A stretch of DNA of 33,590 nt from the NCBI RefSeq assembly GCF_028288105.1, contig NZ_JAQBOI010000006.1:1-33590 (forward strand), in the 5' to 3' direction. The notes under the pieces are model-generated. The model had not been told where the DNA came from. It was given only the letters and a program-made list of their open reading frames with translations, and did no database searches. Shown here piece after piece: positions 8,584-15,569 of this stretch; the first letter of the stretch is position 1; every line of letters begins with the position of its first letter. Position numbers and translations under genes: made by a program. Source of the stretch: Mucilaginibacter sp. GTDB taxonomy: Bacteria; Bacteroidota; Bacteroidia; Sphingobacteriales; Sphingobacteriaceae.

Positions 8584-9720
8584 ATGAGAATTTACCTGGA
8601 TAACGCTGCTACCACACAACTGGATAACGAGGTATTTAAAACAATAACCCCTTATTTACTGGAATTTTACGGCAATCCGTCGTCGCATCACGAACATGGG
8701 CGCGAAGTAAAAACTGCTATTGAAGGTGCACGTACTACCATTGCCGATCTGCTAAATGCATCGCCAAACGAAATTGTGTTTACCAGCGGTGGCACCGAAG
8801 CCGATAACACGGCTATCCTGTCGAGCGTGCGTTCTCATCAAATAAAACACGTTATCACCACACCGTTTGAGCACCATGCCGTTTTACATACCCTTGATGT
8901 GCTGAAGAATAACGGCGAAATAAAATTAAGCTTTATAGATACCGATAGCCGGGGCAACCTGGATATTAACCACCTGGATACTTTGTTAAAAAGCAACAGC
9001 CGTTCGCTGGTATCAGTAATGCATGCCAATAACGAGATAGGTAACCTTAATAATATTGAGCTGATAGGGGAGGTCTGTAATAGCAGGGGCGCACTTTTTC
9101 ACTCAGACACGGTACAAACCATGGGCCACTACAGGCACAATCTGTCAAAATTAAAAACGCACTTTATAGCGGCATCGGCACATAAATTTCACGGACCAAA
9201 AGGGGTAGGGTTTATTTACTGTCGCGATGGTATACAGCTATCACAACTATTACACGGCGGGGCGCAGGAACGTAAGCTGCGGGCCGGTACCGAAAATATC
9301 CACGGCATTATAGGGCTGGCAAAAGCTTTAGAAATTGCTTATCGTGATATTGATGAGCACCAGTTTTATATTCAAAAATTAAAAAACAGGATGATTGCCA
9401 AACTGCAGGAACAAATAGGCGATGTAAGGTTCAATGGTAATTCGGCTAACGCAGAAAAAAGCCTTTACACGGTGCTAAGCGCAAGCCTGCCTGTTAACCA
9501 TGCAACCGGCGACCTGCTAACTTACCTTGATCAAAACAACATCTCGGTATCAGGCGGTAGTGCCTGCTCAACCGGCTCGGCATCGCATGTATTGAAAGCC
9601 ATTGGGGCTGATCTGTCAAGAAATACGGTCAGGTTTTCGTTCAGCAAGTTTAATACTGCTGCCGAGATAGATTACACAGTAGAAAAACTATCGGCATTAT
9701 ATAAAGCCATAGCAGCATAA
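8584..9720 (+). CDS. Cysteine desulfurase (NifS/IscS class)
   Basis: A 378-aa PLP enzyme that moves sulfur from cysteine to its own active-site Cys as persulfide, giving alanine. Seen: the N-terminal YLDNAATTQ, the TSGGTEADN cofactor segment, HANNEIGN, the PLP lysine in SAHKFHGPKG (Lys201) and the mobile-loop catalytic Cys328 in GSACSTGSASH, which has the group I (NifS/IscS) form rather than SufS. Length is normal for the family. It follows the SAM-I riboswitch by about 100 nt, an unusual target for an S-box, and precedes a secreted DsbD alpha-like protein by 12 nt, so the two are probably co-transcribed. It may supply sulfur for Fe-S clusters, tRNA thiolation or cysteine breakdown. No IscU or SufE gene is beside it. 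Confidence 0.95.
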   Translation: MRIYLDNAATTQLDNEVFKTITPYLLEFYGNPSSHHEHGREVKTAIEGARTTIADLLNASPNEIVFTSGGTEADNTAILSSVRSHQIKHVITTPFEHHAVLHTLDVLKNNGEIKLSFIDTDSRGNLDINHLDTLLKSNSRSLVSVMHANNEIGNLNNIELIGEVCNSRGALFHSDTVQTMGHYRHNLSKLKTHFIAASAHKFHGPKGVGFIYCRDGIQLSQLLHGGAQERKLRAGTENIHGIIGLAKALEIAYRDIDEHQFYIQKLKNRMIAKLQEQIGDVRFNGNSANAEKSLYTVLSASLPVNHATGDLLTYLDQNNISVSGGSACSTGSASHVLKAIGADLSRNTVRFSFSKFNTAAEIDYTVEKLSALYKAIAA

Positions 9721-9732
9721 CAAGAATAACAA

Positions 9733-10179
9733 ATGAAGAAATATATCATCGGCGCAGGCATTATATTATCAGGGTTTTGCGCAAGCGCGCAAGTACTAAC
9801 CCCGGTAAAGTGGGCCTACGCTGCTAAAAAAATAAATAATAATGAAGCGGTTGTTTTGGTAAAAGCAACCATTGATAAAGGCTGGCATATTTACTCGCAA
9901 AACGTTGCGGATGGCGGCCCGGCAAAAACGGCGCTGGTCTTCAATAAATCTGACGAGTACACATTGGTGAACAAAACTATAGAACCGCAGCCACTTAAAA
10001 AGTACGAGAAGGCTTTTGATATGAATGTAACCTACTTTGAAAATACGGTAGTGTTTCAGCAGAAAGTTAGGCTGGTAAAAGATAAGCCGGTTATAAAAGG
10101 CACTATTTCATTTATGGCCTGTAGTAACAAAGAATGTTTACCGCCCGAAGATGTAGAATTTTCGGTCGCATTAAAATAG
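9733..10179 (+). CDS. Secreted DsbD N-terminal (alpha) domain-like protein
   Basis: A 148-aa periplasmic protein with a signal peptide cut after CASA (about residue 19). The remainder matches the immunoglobulin-like N-terminal domain of the thiol reductant transporter DsbD: VKATIDKGWHIYSQN, then a C-terminal ACSNKECLPPED with Cys130 and Cys135, equivalent to the redox pair of nDsbD. The membrane and thioredoxin parts of DsbD are absent, so it would act as a stand-alone thiol carrier or as partner of a DsbD elsewhere. It lies 12 nt after the cysteine desulfurase, under the same SAM riboswitch. Tandem TlpA-like oxidoreductases downstream fit a periplasmic thiol-redox role. Confidence 0.85.
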   Translation: MKKYIIGAGIILSGFCASAQVLTPVKWAYAAKKINNNEAVVLVKATIDKGWHIYSQNVADGGPAKTALVFNKSDEYTLVNKTIEPQPLKKYEKAFDMNVTYFENTVVFQQKVRLVKDKPVIKGTISFMACSNKECLPPEDVEFSVALK

Positions 10180-10270
10180 AACAGATATAAACACATATAC
10201 CCTTACACAATTAGATATTAAGTCAATCCTCCACCAATTGATTTTATTATTTATAAAGAATAATAAACAA

Positions 10271-10360
10271 ATGAAAACTGACGCATCTAAACATCTTATT
10301 GCCTTTCACCACTTAGCAACCCGCTCTGGTATCGCTATGCAAAGCTGTTGTTGCCTGTAA
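10271..10360 (+). CDS. Small ORF, 29 aa, ending Cys-Cys-Cys-Leu (candidate leader peptide)
   Basis: An ATG-started ORF 91 nt after the DsbD-like gene, preceded by an A-rich stretch typical of Bacteroidota start regions. The product begins MKTDASKHLIAF and ends GIAMQSCCCL; the Cys codons are TGT TGT TGC directly before Leu and the stop. There is no signal peptide or membrane helix. A run of Cys codons just before the stop, in a sulfur-gene leader, is what a ribosome-mediated cysteine sensor would look like, as known for poly-Cys uORFs in mycobacteria. A modified-peptide precursor is an alternative, but no maturase is nearby. Translation is not proven; the case rests on the resemblance to the second small ORF at 10763. 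Confidence 0.55.
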   Translation: MKTDASKHLIAFHHLATRSGIAMQSCCCL

Positions 10361-10406
10361 GTATCTACACGCAATCGGGACATTAAAACAAGATCTTATA
10401 AGATTA

Positions 10407-10492
10407 ACATCCTGGCACTGTGTATAGTGACAAGGCTTTATGCAATGGTGGAACTTCATTCAGCTAAATCTCTATTCCAGTAGCCGGGATGT
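10407..10492 (+). ncRNA. Candidate structured RNA after the Cys-rich small ORF
   Basis: The bases ACATCCTGGC (10407-10416) can pair with GCCGGGATGT (10483-10492) as a 10-bp helix with one G-U, closing about 66 nt. Inside are a small CACT/AGTG hairpin (10416-10429) and an AATGG/TCATT hairpin (about 10444-10460). It begins 47 nt after the stop of the poly-Cys ORF. I do not recognise a known family. It may be the regulatory half of the leader, or an ORF with chance structure, since a 32-codon frame (10440-10538) runs through it. Confidence 0.4.
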
Positions 10493-10538
10493 AAATCAAA
10501 AAACGATAACAAATACAAAAAATGTATTATTACACTAA
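10440..10538 (+). CDS. Possible small ORF, 32 aa
   Basis: An ATG frame within the leader encodes MQWWNFIQLNLYSSSRDVN and a polar tail. Tandem Trp followed by an amphipathic stretch is unusual for a random frame, but there is no domain or signal. It overlaps the 3' half of the candidate RNA structure, so either the structure or the coding may be real, or both in a translation-dependent switch. Low confidence. Confidence 0.25.
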   Translation: MQWWNFIQLNLYSSSRDVNQKTITNTKNVLLH

Positions 10539-10559
10539 ATATTTTAAATAAATACTACT

Positions 10560-10579
10560 AAGTCTATAGATTTAATTTG
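10560..10579 (+). promoter_or_regulatory. Candidate second promoter with TCTATAGA dyad
   Basis: AAGTCTATAGATTT (10560-10573) is a 14-bp dyad with one mismatch, and TAATTTGC (from 10573) is one base short of the TAnnTTTG -7 spacing. The same 8-bp word, in the opposite orientation (CTATAGAC, 8319-8326), lies in the promoter of the SAM riboswitch. This could start a separate transcript for the second leader module and the TlpA-like genes. Confidence 0.4.
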
Positions 10580-10632
10580 CTTTTTTAATATTTATTATTA
10601 CCTTTACTGCATCTAATTAACCCCACCATTAA

Positions 10633-10757
10633 TTAGTTGATTTATTAAGAAAAAGGGAGAGGAAGTCTCGATGATCTTTTAGCAACTTTTCAGATAGCCT
10701 GAAATAAGTGCTCTACTTTATCCAAAGGAATAATCTAACGGATAATAAATTAACTAA
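10633..10757 (+). ncRNA. Diverged SAM-I-like aptamer
   Basis: P1 is a 15-bp helix with one G-U: 10633-10647 (TTAGTTGATTTATTA) with 10743-10757. After it come AGA, then P2a AAAAG with CTTTT, P2b GAGA with TCTC, the kink-turn sequence CGATGA, and AGCAAC in the J2/3 position, in the same order as the canonical SAM-I element at 8375. P2a and P2b differ from that element by compensatory changes. P3 is CTTTTCAG with CTGAAATAAG, followed by GTGCTC where SAM-I has GTGCTAA. That core difference means the ligand or affinity may have changed. P1 ends 5 nt before the ATG of the Cys/Met small ORF, so ligand binding could mask its start. Confidence 0.65.
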
Positions 10758-10762
10758 GTGTT

Positions 10763-10840
10763 ATGAAAAATTTGAAGTATCCAAAACTAAACAGACAACC
10801 AGCCGCCGCCCCACCGCGATGTTGTTGTATGTGCATGTAG
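10763..10840 (+). CDS. Small ORF, 25 aa, ending Cys-Cys-Cys-Met-Cys-Met (candidate leader peptide)
   Basis: An ATG-started ORF beginning 5 nt after the P1 helix of the second SAM-like element. The product starts MKNLKYPKLNRQPAAAPP and ends RCCCMCM: the last six codons before TAG are TGT TGT TGT ATG TGC ATG, all sulfur amino acids. It is basic, has no membrane segment and is too short for a domain. The placement, between a SAM-like aptamer and the redox genes, and the similarity in plan to the 29-aa ORF at 10271 support a leader peptide that reports cysteine and methionine charging through ribosome stalling. That role is inference; the frame and residues are seen. Confidence 0.6.
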   Translation: MKNLKYPKLNRQPAAAPPRCCCMCM

Positions 10841-11000
10841 TTTCCGGCATTATCCAAGGTAAGTTTTAATTACACGGATTAAGTATTAATGGCTTTGCCG
10901 TTGATGCGCATGGAACTGTTATGCCTCAAAATTTCTATTACACTTCCTTAATATCCATTAAGCAAGTAAAAAATCATTAACAAAATCAAATTCTACAAAC
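10841..11000 (+). other. Leader segment with a module shared with 10434-10476
   Basis: This 160-nt gap before the first TlpA-like gene repeats three words of the earlier leader in the same order and similar spacing: GGCTTT (10891 versus 10434), TGGAACT (10911 versus 10449) and AAAT with TCTATT (10929 versus 10466). It also has a short ATG frame (10889-10951, MALPLMRMELLCLKISITLP) that I cannot support as a gene. Confidence 0.4.
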
Positions 11001-12317
11001 ATGAACTTCAAAAACTATCTATTAAAAGCAAAATACCTTACGCTGGGTGTTTTATTGAGTGGTGCAGCGTTGGCCGGCGACAAAGTGCCCGGCGCAAAAT
11101 TTATTAAAGAAGGTGTGTGGCGAGGGGTATTTACGGTAAGCGAATCGCAGGTGCCGTTCAACTTTGAGTTTAAGGGGAAAGATCCTAAGCATGCCATTTT
11201 TACCCTGATCAACGGTAGCCGCCGGGATGATTTCCATGTGCAGCGCCTGGGTAAAGATTCGGTATATATAAAAATGAATACTTATGATGCCGCCCTGGTT
11301 GCTAAAATTGAAGATGACGGCAAAATAAGTGGCGAGTATCGCAGCCTGGTACCGGGTTTTAGAGGTAACGCCCTGCCATTTACGGCCGAATATGGTAAAA
11401 GCTACCGCTTTGTTGAGCCTGGTAAAGATGTTGCACCTGCAGCTGATCTATCCGGAAAGTGGGAGATAAAAACCTATAGTAAAGAAGCCGTACCTGCATC
11501 TATCGCCATTATTAAACAAAAAGGAAACAAACTTACAGGTGTTATTATGACTGTTGTGGGCGATACCCGCGAACTGGAAGGCACTATACAAGGCGATGAA
11601 TTCGCGCTGAGCGGCTTTACCGGCCCAAGCCCTTTTATTGTAAAGGGAAAGGTTAACGCCGATGGTACTATTAGTGGTGAGCAAGGATTCGGGATCTATA
11701 AAAACTTAAAGTTTGATGCCACCAAAAATGCCAATGTTGAACTGCCCGATCCATATAAACTTACCTTCCTGAAAGAAGGATACAAGAAACTCGATTTCTC
11801 TTTCCCGGGTATTGATGGCAAACAGATCTCGTTAAGCGATCAAAAATATAAAGGCAAGGTTGTCATCATTGAAGTTATTGGCACCTGGTGCCCAAATTGC
11901 ACCGATCAAACCGTGTTCCTGTCGCCTTGGTTTAACAAAAACCGCCAGCGTGGGGTAGAGGCAATTGCCATTGGTTTTGAACAGAAAGATAGCCTGGAAT
12001 ATGCTAAATACACATTAGGCAAGCTTAAAGAAAAATACAATATCAATTACGATATAGCTTTTGGCGGCTTGGCCGATAAAAAACTGGTATCGCAAAAACT
12101 GCCTGCGCTTAACAAATTCGTGGCTTTCCCAACTACTATTATTGTTGACAGGAAAGGTGATGTCCGCGAGATCTATACAGGCTACACAGGTACCGTAACC
12201 GGCAAATACCACGATGATTACGAGAAGAAATTTAACAAGCTATTGGATGAGTTGATAGCTGAACCGGCACCAGAAACCGCGCAGGTTATTGATACCAACA
12301 CCCGCCAGGGCAATTAA
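11001..12317 (+). CDS. TlpA-like thioredoxin-fold oxidoreductase, copy 1
   Basis: A 438-aa exported protein. The signal peptide ends after AALA (about residue 25). Residues 30-255 form a beta-rich region of unknown family with two similar blocks (KFIKEGVWRGVFTVSESQVP and LSGKWEIKTYSKEAVPASIA). The C-terminal redoxin/TlpA domain (about 262-425) has the motif GTWCPNC with Cys297 and Cys300, and a cis-Pro segment FVAFPTTIIVDRKG. CPNC is an unusual dithiol pair that should be redox-active, probably reducing periplasmic disulfides or peroxides. A close paralogue follows 32 nt downstream. It is the first long gene after the Cys/Met leader region. Confidence 0.9.
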   Translation: MNFKNYLLKAKYLTLGVLLSGAALAGDKVPGAKFIKEGVWRGVFTVSESQVPFNFEFKGKDPKHAIFTLINGSRRDDFHVQRLGKDSVYIKMNTYDAALVAKIEDDGKISGEYRSLVPGFRGNALPFTAEYGKSYRFVEPGKDVAPAADLSGKWEIKTYSKEAVPASIAIIKQKGNKLTGVIMTVVGDTRELEGTIQGDEFALSGFTGPSPFIVKGKVNADGTISGEQGFGIYKNLKFDATKNANVELPDPYKLTFLKEGYKKLDFSFPGIDGKQISLSDQKYKGKVVIIEVIGTWCPNCTDQTVFLSPWFNKNRQRGVEAIAIGFEQKDSLEYAKYTLGKLKEKYNINYDIAFGGLADKKLVSQKLPALNKFVAFPTTIIVDRKGDVREIYTGYTGTVTGKYHDDYEKKFNKLLDELIAEPAPETAQVIDTNTRQGN

Positions 12318-12349
12318 TTTTATAAACTGACTTATAGACACTATAAAAA

Positions 12350-13654
12350 ATGAAAAACAACAACTTAAAAGGGCTTTTAGTAGGCCTGTTATTTAGCGGT
12401 GCTGCCTTTGCAGGCGATAAAGAACCGGCTAAATTTATTAAAGAAGGCGTATGGCGCGGGGTGTTCCGCGTAAGCGAATCGCAGGTGCCGTTCAACTTTG
12501 AATTTAAGGGGAAGGATGCAGAGCACGCGGTTTTTACCTTATTAAACGGAAGCCGCCGTGATAACTTCCATGTACAAAAAATTGGCAAAGATTCGGTATT
12601 CATCAAAATGAATACCTACGATGCTGCACTGGTTGCCAAAATTGAAGATAATGGCACCCTAAGCGGGGAATACCGCAGTCTTGTACCGGGCTTTAGAGGA
12701 AACTCCTTGCCCTTTACTGCCGAGTATGGCAAAAGCTACCGTTTTGTTGAGCCCGGAAAGGATGTTGCCCCGGCAGCAAACCTTACCGGAAAATGGGAGC
12801 TGAAAGTATATTCGAAAGAGCAGGTGCCCAACAAGATTGCCGTTCTTAAACAAACAGGTAACAAACTTACAGGTGTAATAATGCAGGTAACCGGCGACAG
12901 CCGCGAACTGGAAGGCACCGTACAGGGCGACCAGTTTGAACTATCGGGCTTTACCGGCCCAAGTCCAAAGATCTACCGCGGTAAAATAAATGCCGATGGT
13001 ACATTAAGCGGCGAAATTGGTTCAGGTATTTATGATAACACCAAGTTTGACGCGGTGAAAGATGATGAAGCCGAACTGCCAGATCCATACAAGCTAACCT
13101 TTTTGAAAGAAGGCTACAAAAAGCTTGACTTTACCTTTCCTGATCTTAACGGCAAACCGGTATCATTAAGTGATGACAAGTACAAAGGCAAGGTTGTTAT
13201 TGTAGAAATAATAGGTACCTGGTGCCCTAACTGTACAGATCAAACAGTATTCCTGTCGCCTTGGTTCAATAAAAACCACCAGCGTGGGGTAGAAGCCATT
13301 GCCCTTGGCTTTGAACAAAAAGACAGCCTTAAATATGCCCAGTACACATTAGGCAAGCTGCGCGATAAATACAATGTTAAATATGACATACTGTTTGGTG
13401 GCCTGGCCGATAAAAAACTTGTATCGCAAAAACTGCCTGCGCTTAACAAATTTGTTGCATTCCCAACAACTATTATTATTGATAGAAAAGGCGAAGTGCG
13501 CGAGATCTACACAGGCTACACCGGCACGGTAACCGGCAAGTATTATAAGGATTACGAAAAGAAATTCAACGCCTTGCTGGATAAACTATTAGCAGAAGAA
13601 GCACCCGCAACTGCAGCAGTAAATACTGATGATAGCGCAATACAAGGAAGATAA
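12350..13654 (+). CDS. TlpA-like thioredoxin-fold oxidoreductase, copy 2
   Basis: A 434-aa paralogue of the preceding gene, alike along its whole length: the same signal peptide type (LLFSGAAFA), the KFIKEGVWRGVFRVSESQVP block, the GTWCPNC redox motif (Cys292, Cys295) and FVAFPTTIIIDRKGEVREIY. Long identical nucleotide runs point to a fairly recent tandem duplication, while the two beta-rich regions differ more (for instance SKEQVPNKIAVLKQTG against SKEAVPASIAIIKQKG). Both active sites are intact, so neither copy looks dead. It ends the first segment of the envelope redox unit; a strong terminator-like hairpin follows 42 nt after its stop. Confidence 0.9.
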   Translation: MKNNNLKGLLVGLLFSGAAFAGDKEPAKFIKEGVWRGVFRVSESQVPFNFEFKGKDAEHAVFTLLNGSRRDNFHVQKIGKDSVFIKMNTYDAALVAKIEDNGTLSGEYRSLVPGFRGNSLPFTAEYGKSYRFVEPGKDVAPAANLTGKWELKVYSKEQVPNKIAVLKQTGNKLTGVIMQVTGDSRELEGTVQGDQFELSGFTGPSPKIYRGKINADGTLSGEIGSGIYDNTKFDAVKDDEAELPDPYKLTFLKEGYKKLDFTFPDLNGKPVSLSDDKYKGKVVIVEIIGTWCPNCTDQTVFLSPWFNKNHQRGVEAIALGFEQKDSLKYAQYTLGKLRDKYNVKYDILFGGLADKKLVSQKLPALNKFVAFPTTIIIDRKGEVREIYTGYTGTVTGKYYKDYEKKFNALLDKLLAEEAPATAAVNTDDSAIQGR

Positions 13655-13696
13655 AGATTAACTGACTATACAATAATTAACTAAACTAATCACAAT

Positions 13697-13727
13697 CCCG
13701 GCGCGGGTGGTTCTGCGCCGGGTTTTT
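13697..13727 (+). terminator. Rho-independent terminator
   Basis: CCCGGCGC (13697-13704) pairs with GCGCCGGG (13715-13722) around a 10-nt loop and is followed by TTTTT. This is the best terminator in the redox island. It lies 25 nt before the YceI start, so YceI is either read through at reduced level or has a very close promoter. Confidence 0.85.
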
Positions 13728-13751
13728 AATCAACTTAAATCAAAAAAGAAA

Positions 13752-14417
13752 ATGAAATTAACATTAGGCCTTTCGGTAATAACAATCGCATCTATTACCG
13801 CGTTAACGGGCATAGTTCCGCCAACAAAATCAAACAAAGTAGAATCAACTTCTGCCAAAATTGTAACTATAAGTAACAAGTTTGCAAAACCGGTAGTATT
13901 TAAGGTTGATAACAAAACCAGCAAACTTACCTGGCTGGCCAAAAAAGCCACAGGCGAACACAGTGGTACTATAGAAGTTAGCGATGGTAGCTTTACGGTT
14001 GAAGGTAACACGCTTAAAGCCGGCGCCTTTGATATTGACACCCGCAGCATTACTGATACCGATATTGCCGATGAAGGTGCAAACGGTAAATTGGTTACCC
14101 ACCTAAAAAGCCCCGATTTTTTTAGTGTGGAAAAGCACCCTAAGGCAAACTTTGTGTTAACCAGCGCTACTAAAGCAACAGGCAATACTTACAATGTAAA
14201 AGGTAACTTAACCATTAAGGGCATTACTAACGAAGTAAGCTTCCCGGCTACGGTTGCGGTAAGCGGCAAAAAGTTAAGCGCCAATGCCAAAATTACTATT
14301 GACCGTACCAAATACGATATCAAGTTTCGCTCAAAAAACTTCTTCGAAAACCTGGGCGACAAGGTGATCTACGACGATTTTGATATTGATGTTGCGTTGG
14401 TAGCAAACGCGCAATAA
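13752..14417 (+). CDS. YceI-like family protein
   Basis: A 221-aa exported protein. The frame is open further up to 13707, but that region lies in a terminator hairpin, and the Met at 13752 begins a proper signal peptide (MKLTLGLSVITIASITALTG). The mature part is the YceI lipocalin-like fold that binds polyisoprenoid-type lipids in its tunnel: VDNKTSKLTWLAKKATGEHS, the ITDTDIADEGANGKLVTHLK segment, SPDFFSVEKHPKANFVLTSA, and the C-terminal KFRSKNFFENLGDKVIYDDF. YceI genes often sit near cytochrome genes in Bacteroidota; here a di-heme peroxidase follows. It may serve quinone or lipid handling for envelope electron transfer, but its exact role is unknown. Confidence 0.93.
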   Translation: MKLTLGLSVITIASITALTGIVPPTKSNKVESTSAKIVTISNKFAKPVVFKVDNKTSKLTWLAKKATGEHSGTIEVSDGSFTVEGNTLKAGAFDIDTRSITDTDIADEGANGKLVTHLKSPDFFSVEKHPKANFVLTSATKATGNTYNVKGNLTIKGITNEVSFPATVAVSGKKLSANAKITIDRTKYDIKFRSKNFFENLGDKVIYDDFDIDVALVANAQ

Positions 14418-14456
14418 TATCTCAAGGTACCTTTTTCATAAAGGTTTAGGTTGAAA

Positions 14457-14494
14457 AATAAAGCTCCCTGTTCGGGGTGGACAGGGACTTTATT
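14457..14494 (+). terminator. Terminator-like hairpin after YceI
   Basis: The stem is AATAAAG, a bulged C, then TCCCTGT (14457-14471) with ACAGGGACTTTATT (14481-14494), a 14-bp stem. The following ATTGTCTAAATTTT is only weakly U-rich, so termination may be partial. The next gene starts 70 nt later on the same strand. Confidence 0.6.
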
Positions 14495-14564
14495 GTCTAA
14501 ATTTTGCCATCCCATATATAAAATAATTGTACACTAGTTGATTTAGCTAAGCGAGAAAAAGGTC

Positions 14565-15530
14565 ATGAAAAAGGCATACACTATACTTACATTAATAGGT
14601 TTTGTTTTCTTACTGATAACGCAGGTAAGTTTCATGCCTGATAATGACGAGGTGCAGACCAGGGAGCAGCTTGGCAGTAAACTGTTTTTTGATAATATAT
14701 TATCAAAAGACCGTACCATCAATTGCTCATCGTGCCATAACCCGGAGTTTGCTTTTGCTGATACCGCTGTTTTTAGCAAAGGCATTGGCGGTAAGCTAAC
14801 CGCACGTAATTCGCCGGGGCTTACAAATTTATCGGGCCGTACCCACTTTTTTTGGGATGGCCGTGCAGCCTCGTTAGAGGAGCAGGCCCTTGGGCCAATT
14901 ACATCGCCTGATGAAATGGGCTTATCCATTGAGGAGGCAGTTGAACGACTTAACAAGAACGAATTTTATGCAAACGCTTTTCAAAAAATATTTAAAGCAG
15001 CGCCGAATAAAGATAATTTGTTGAAAGCACTTGCTGCTTTTGAACGGACGCTGGAAACAACCAATAGCCCCTACGACCGCTATATAAACGGTGACGATAA
15101 TGCATTATCTGCCGCCGCGGTACGTGGCCGCAATATATTTATTGGCAAGGGTAACTGTAATAATTGCCACTCGGGCGAGGATTTTACAGCAGACCGCTTT
15201 AAAAGCATAGGCTTATATAATGGTAAGGACCTGAACGATGCCGGCAGGTTCAAAATAACAAAAGACAGCACCGTACTGGGCGAATTTAAAATACCAGGCC
15301 TGCGCAACGTGGCCGTAACAGCGCCATACATGCACAACGGTAAATTTAAAACCCTGCGCAGCGTGGTGGAGTATTACAACAACCCATCGGCTGTGGTAAG
15401 CGACGGTATAAACCGCGACCTGTCTTTAGATAAACCATTGAACCTTTCATCGCAGGATATTGACGACGTAGTTGAATTCCTAAAAGCATTAACCGATGAC
15501 AGGTTCGTGAAAAACATAAGCAAAAGCTAA
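14565..15530 (+). CDS. Di-heme cytochrome c peroxidase (CcpA/MauG family)
   Basis: A 321-aa exported protein with a signal peptide (about 1-24, TILTLIGFVFLLITQVSF). Two heme c attachment sites are present: CSSCH (Cys54, Cys57, His58) and CNNCH (Cys198, Cys201, His202). Other family marks are LGSKLFFDNILSKDRTINC, SPGLTNLSGRTHFFWDGRA with the calcium and heme environment, and MHNGKFKTLRSVVEYYN near the C-terminus. It reduces H2O2 to water in the periplasm with electrons from c-type cytochromes or other donors; a MauG-like oxidase role is less likely given the length. It lies between YceI and a TonB receptor, in a set ending in superoxide dismutase, so a joint defence against superoxide and peroxide is likely. 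Confidence 0.93.
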   Translation: MKKAYTILTLIGFVFLLITQVSFMPDNDEVQTREQLGSKLFFDNILSKDRTINCSSCHNPEFAFADTAVFSKGIGGKLTARNSPGLTNLSGRTHFFWDGRAASLEEQALGPITSPDEMGLSIEEAVERLNKNEFYANAFQKIFKAAPNKDNLLKALAAFERTLETTNSPYDRYINGDDNALSAAAVRGRNIFIGKGNCNNCHSGEDFTADRFKSIGLYNGKDLNDAGRFKITKDSTVLGEFKIPGLRNVAVTAPYMHNGKFKTLRSVVEYYNNPSAVVSDGINRDLSLDKPLNLSSQDIDDVVEFLKALTDDRFVKNISKS

Positions 15531-15569
15531 CCCGGTAACAAAATCTAAAACTTTAATAATTAAGCATAA

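Noticed and set aside
10312-10321. CTTAGCAACC inside the first poly-Cys ORF equals the SAM-I core word at 8412-8421
   Set aside because: No P1, P2 or GTGCTAA partners surround it, and the bases are accounted for by the codons for Leu-Ala-Thr; treated as chance, though a relic aptamer cannot be fully excluded.
13707-13751. Upstream start for the YceI gene
   Set aside because: It lies within the terminator hairpin, and the internal Met begins a clean signal peptide.
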